Origin: Flexilinea sp.
GTDB taxonomy: Bacteria > Chloroflexota > Anaerolineae > Anaerolineales > Anaerolineaceae
Direction: 5' to 3'
Assembly (NCBI GenBank): GCA_026645735.1
Contig: JAPKMT010000015.1
Location: 1 to 60,725 of the forward strand
DNA length: 60,725 nucleotides
Below are positions 60,638 through 60,725 of this stretch, in pieces. The first letter of the stretch is position 1, and each line of letters starts with the position of its first letter. The notes under the pieces are model-generated. The model worked only from the letters and a program-made list of their open reading frames with translations. It ran no database searches and was not told where the DNA came from. The translations under genes were made by a program, and so were the position numbers.

Positions 60638-60725
60638 TAGCGATTCGAAATATAAACATGGGTTTCGTACAGAGGGAGGAAATATGTTGTTGTAGTGTTT
60701 TTGCGCTTCGCGCAAAAACACTACA
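60638..60725 (+). repeat. Hairpin element, copy O, cut by window end
   Basis: The left terminus TAGCGATTCGAAATATAA leads to a stem of at least 16 bp (left arm ends at 60706, right arm starts at 60710, loop TTC, GCGC closing) that runs off the window. Confidence 0.88.

Overview
This window looks like a chromosomal stretch from a low-to-moderate GC, anaerobic, non-model bacterium. My best guess is Chloroflexota, class Anaerolineae (moderate confidence). Reasons: secreted proteins with Thr/Pro-rich linkers, an IF3 with a long acidic C-terminal tail, a purine ABC importer next to adenine deaminase, and the gene content of ClpB, RelA/SpoT and DinG. No rRNA, phage structural module, intact transposase or CRISPR array is visible.

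Layout. 1-1.7 kb: two identical tRNA-Val(TAC) genes flank a secreted beta-helix-like protein. 1.7-12.3 kb: housekeeping genes (MazG-like, ClpB, upp, GNAT, CBS-ACT, exonuclease-helicase, alr), with a candidate small RNA at 1.9-2.0 kb. 12.4-19.8 kb: a purine/nucleoside importer (BMP-type binding protein, double ATPase, two permeases) followed by adenine deaminase, which together form an uptake and deamination module. 19.9-23.7 kb: a large secreted protein with two plant-like LRR blocks separated by ten 12-residue repeats, plus a DUF218 membrane protein. 24.5-29.9 kb: a translationally coupled three-gene helicase-like / UvrD helicase / PD-(D/E)XK nuclease operon resembling a split AddAB. 30.0-31.4 kb: infC-rpmI-rplT on the minus strand, with IF3 apparently starting at AUA. 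31.8-37.3 kb: a surface-sugar cassette on the minus strand (formyltransferase, aminotransferase, ketoisomerase, GT2, large membrane protein) that would make and transfer an N-formylated 3-amino-3,6-dideoxyhexose. 37.8-41.2 kb: RelA/SpoT, a small acidic Cys-rich protein, tRNA-Gln and tRNA-Lys. 41.6-45.5 kb: a degraded accessory patch with a type I restriction HsdR cut off after its first helicase lobe, an ASCH-domain gene at the breakpoint, an unknown 424-residue protein and small orphan genes. 46.4-53.5 kb: a peptide/nickel-type ABC importer on the minus strand with two binding proteins, one lacking any signal peptide. 53.5-60.4 kb: small metabolic and repair genes, glmS and ilvE.

The most striking feature lies between the genes. 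A family of about 122-bp elements recurs at least a dozen times in intergenic DNA. Full copies have imperfect ~22-bp terminal inverted repeats (CAGCGATTCGAAATATGG at one end, its counterpart ending CGAATTACTG at the other). They carry a central 22-23 bp hairpin closed by a 3-nt loop, usually inside GCGC-GAA-GCGC. Five copies are bounded by 8-9 bp direct repeats like target-site duplications. The middle of the stem differs between copies while the two arms stay complementary. This is a MITE-like family whose mobilising enzyme is not in the window.
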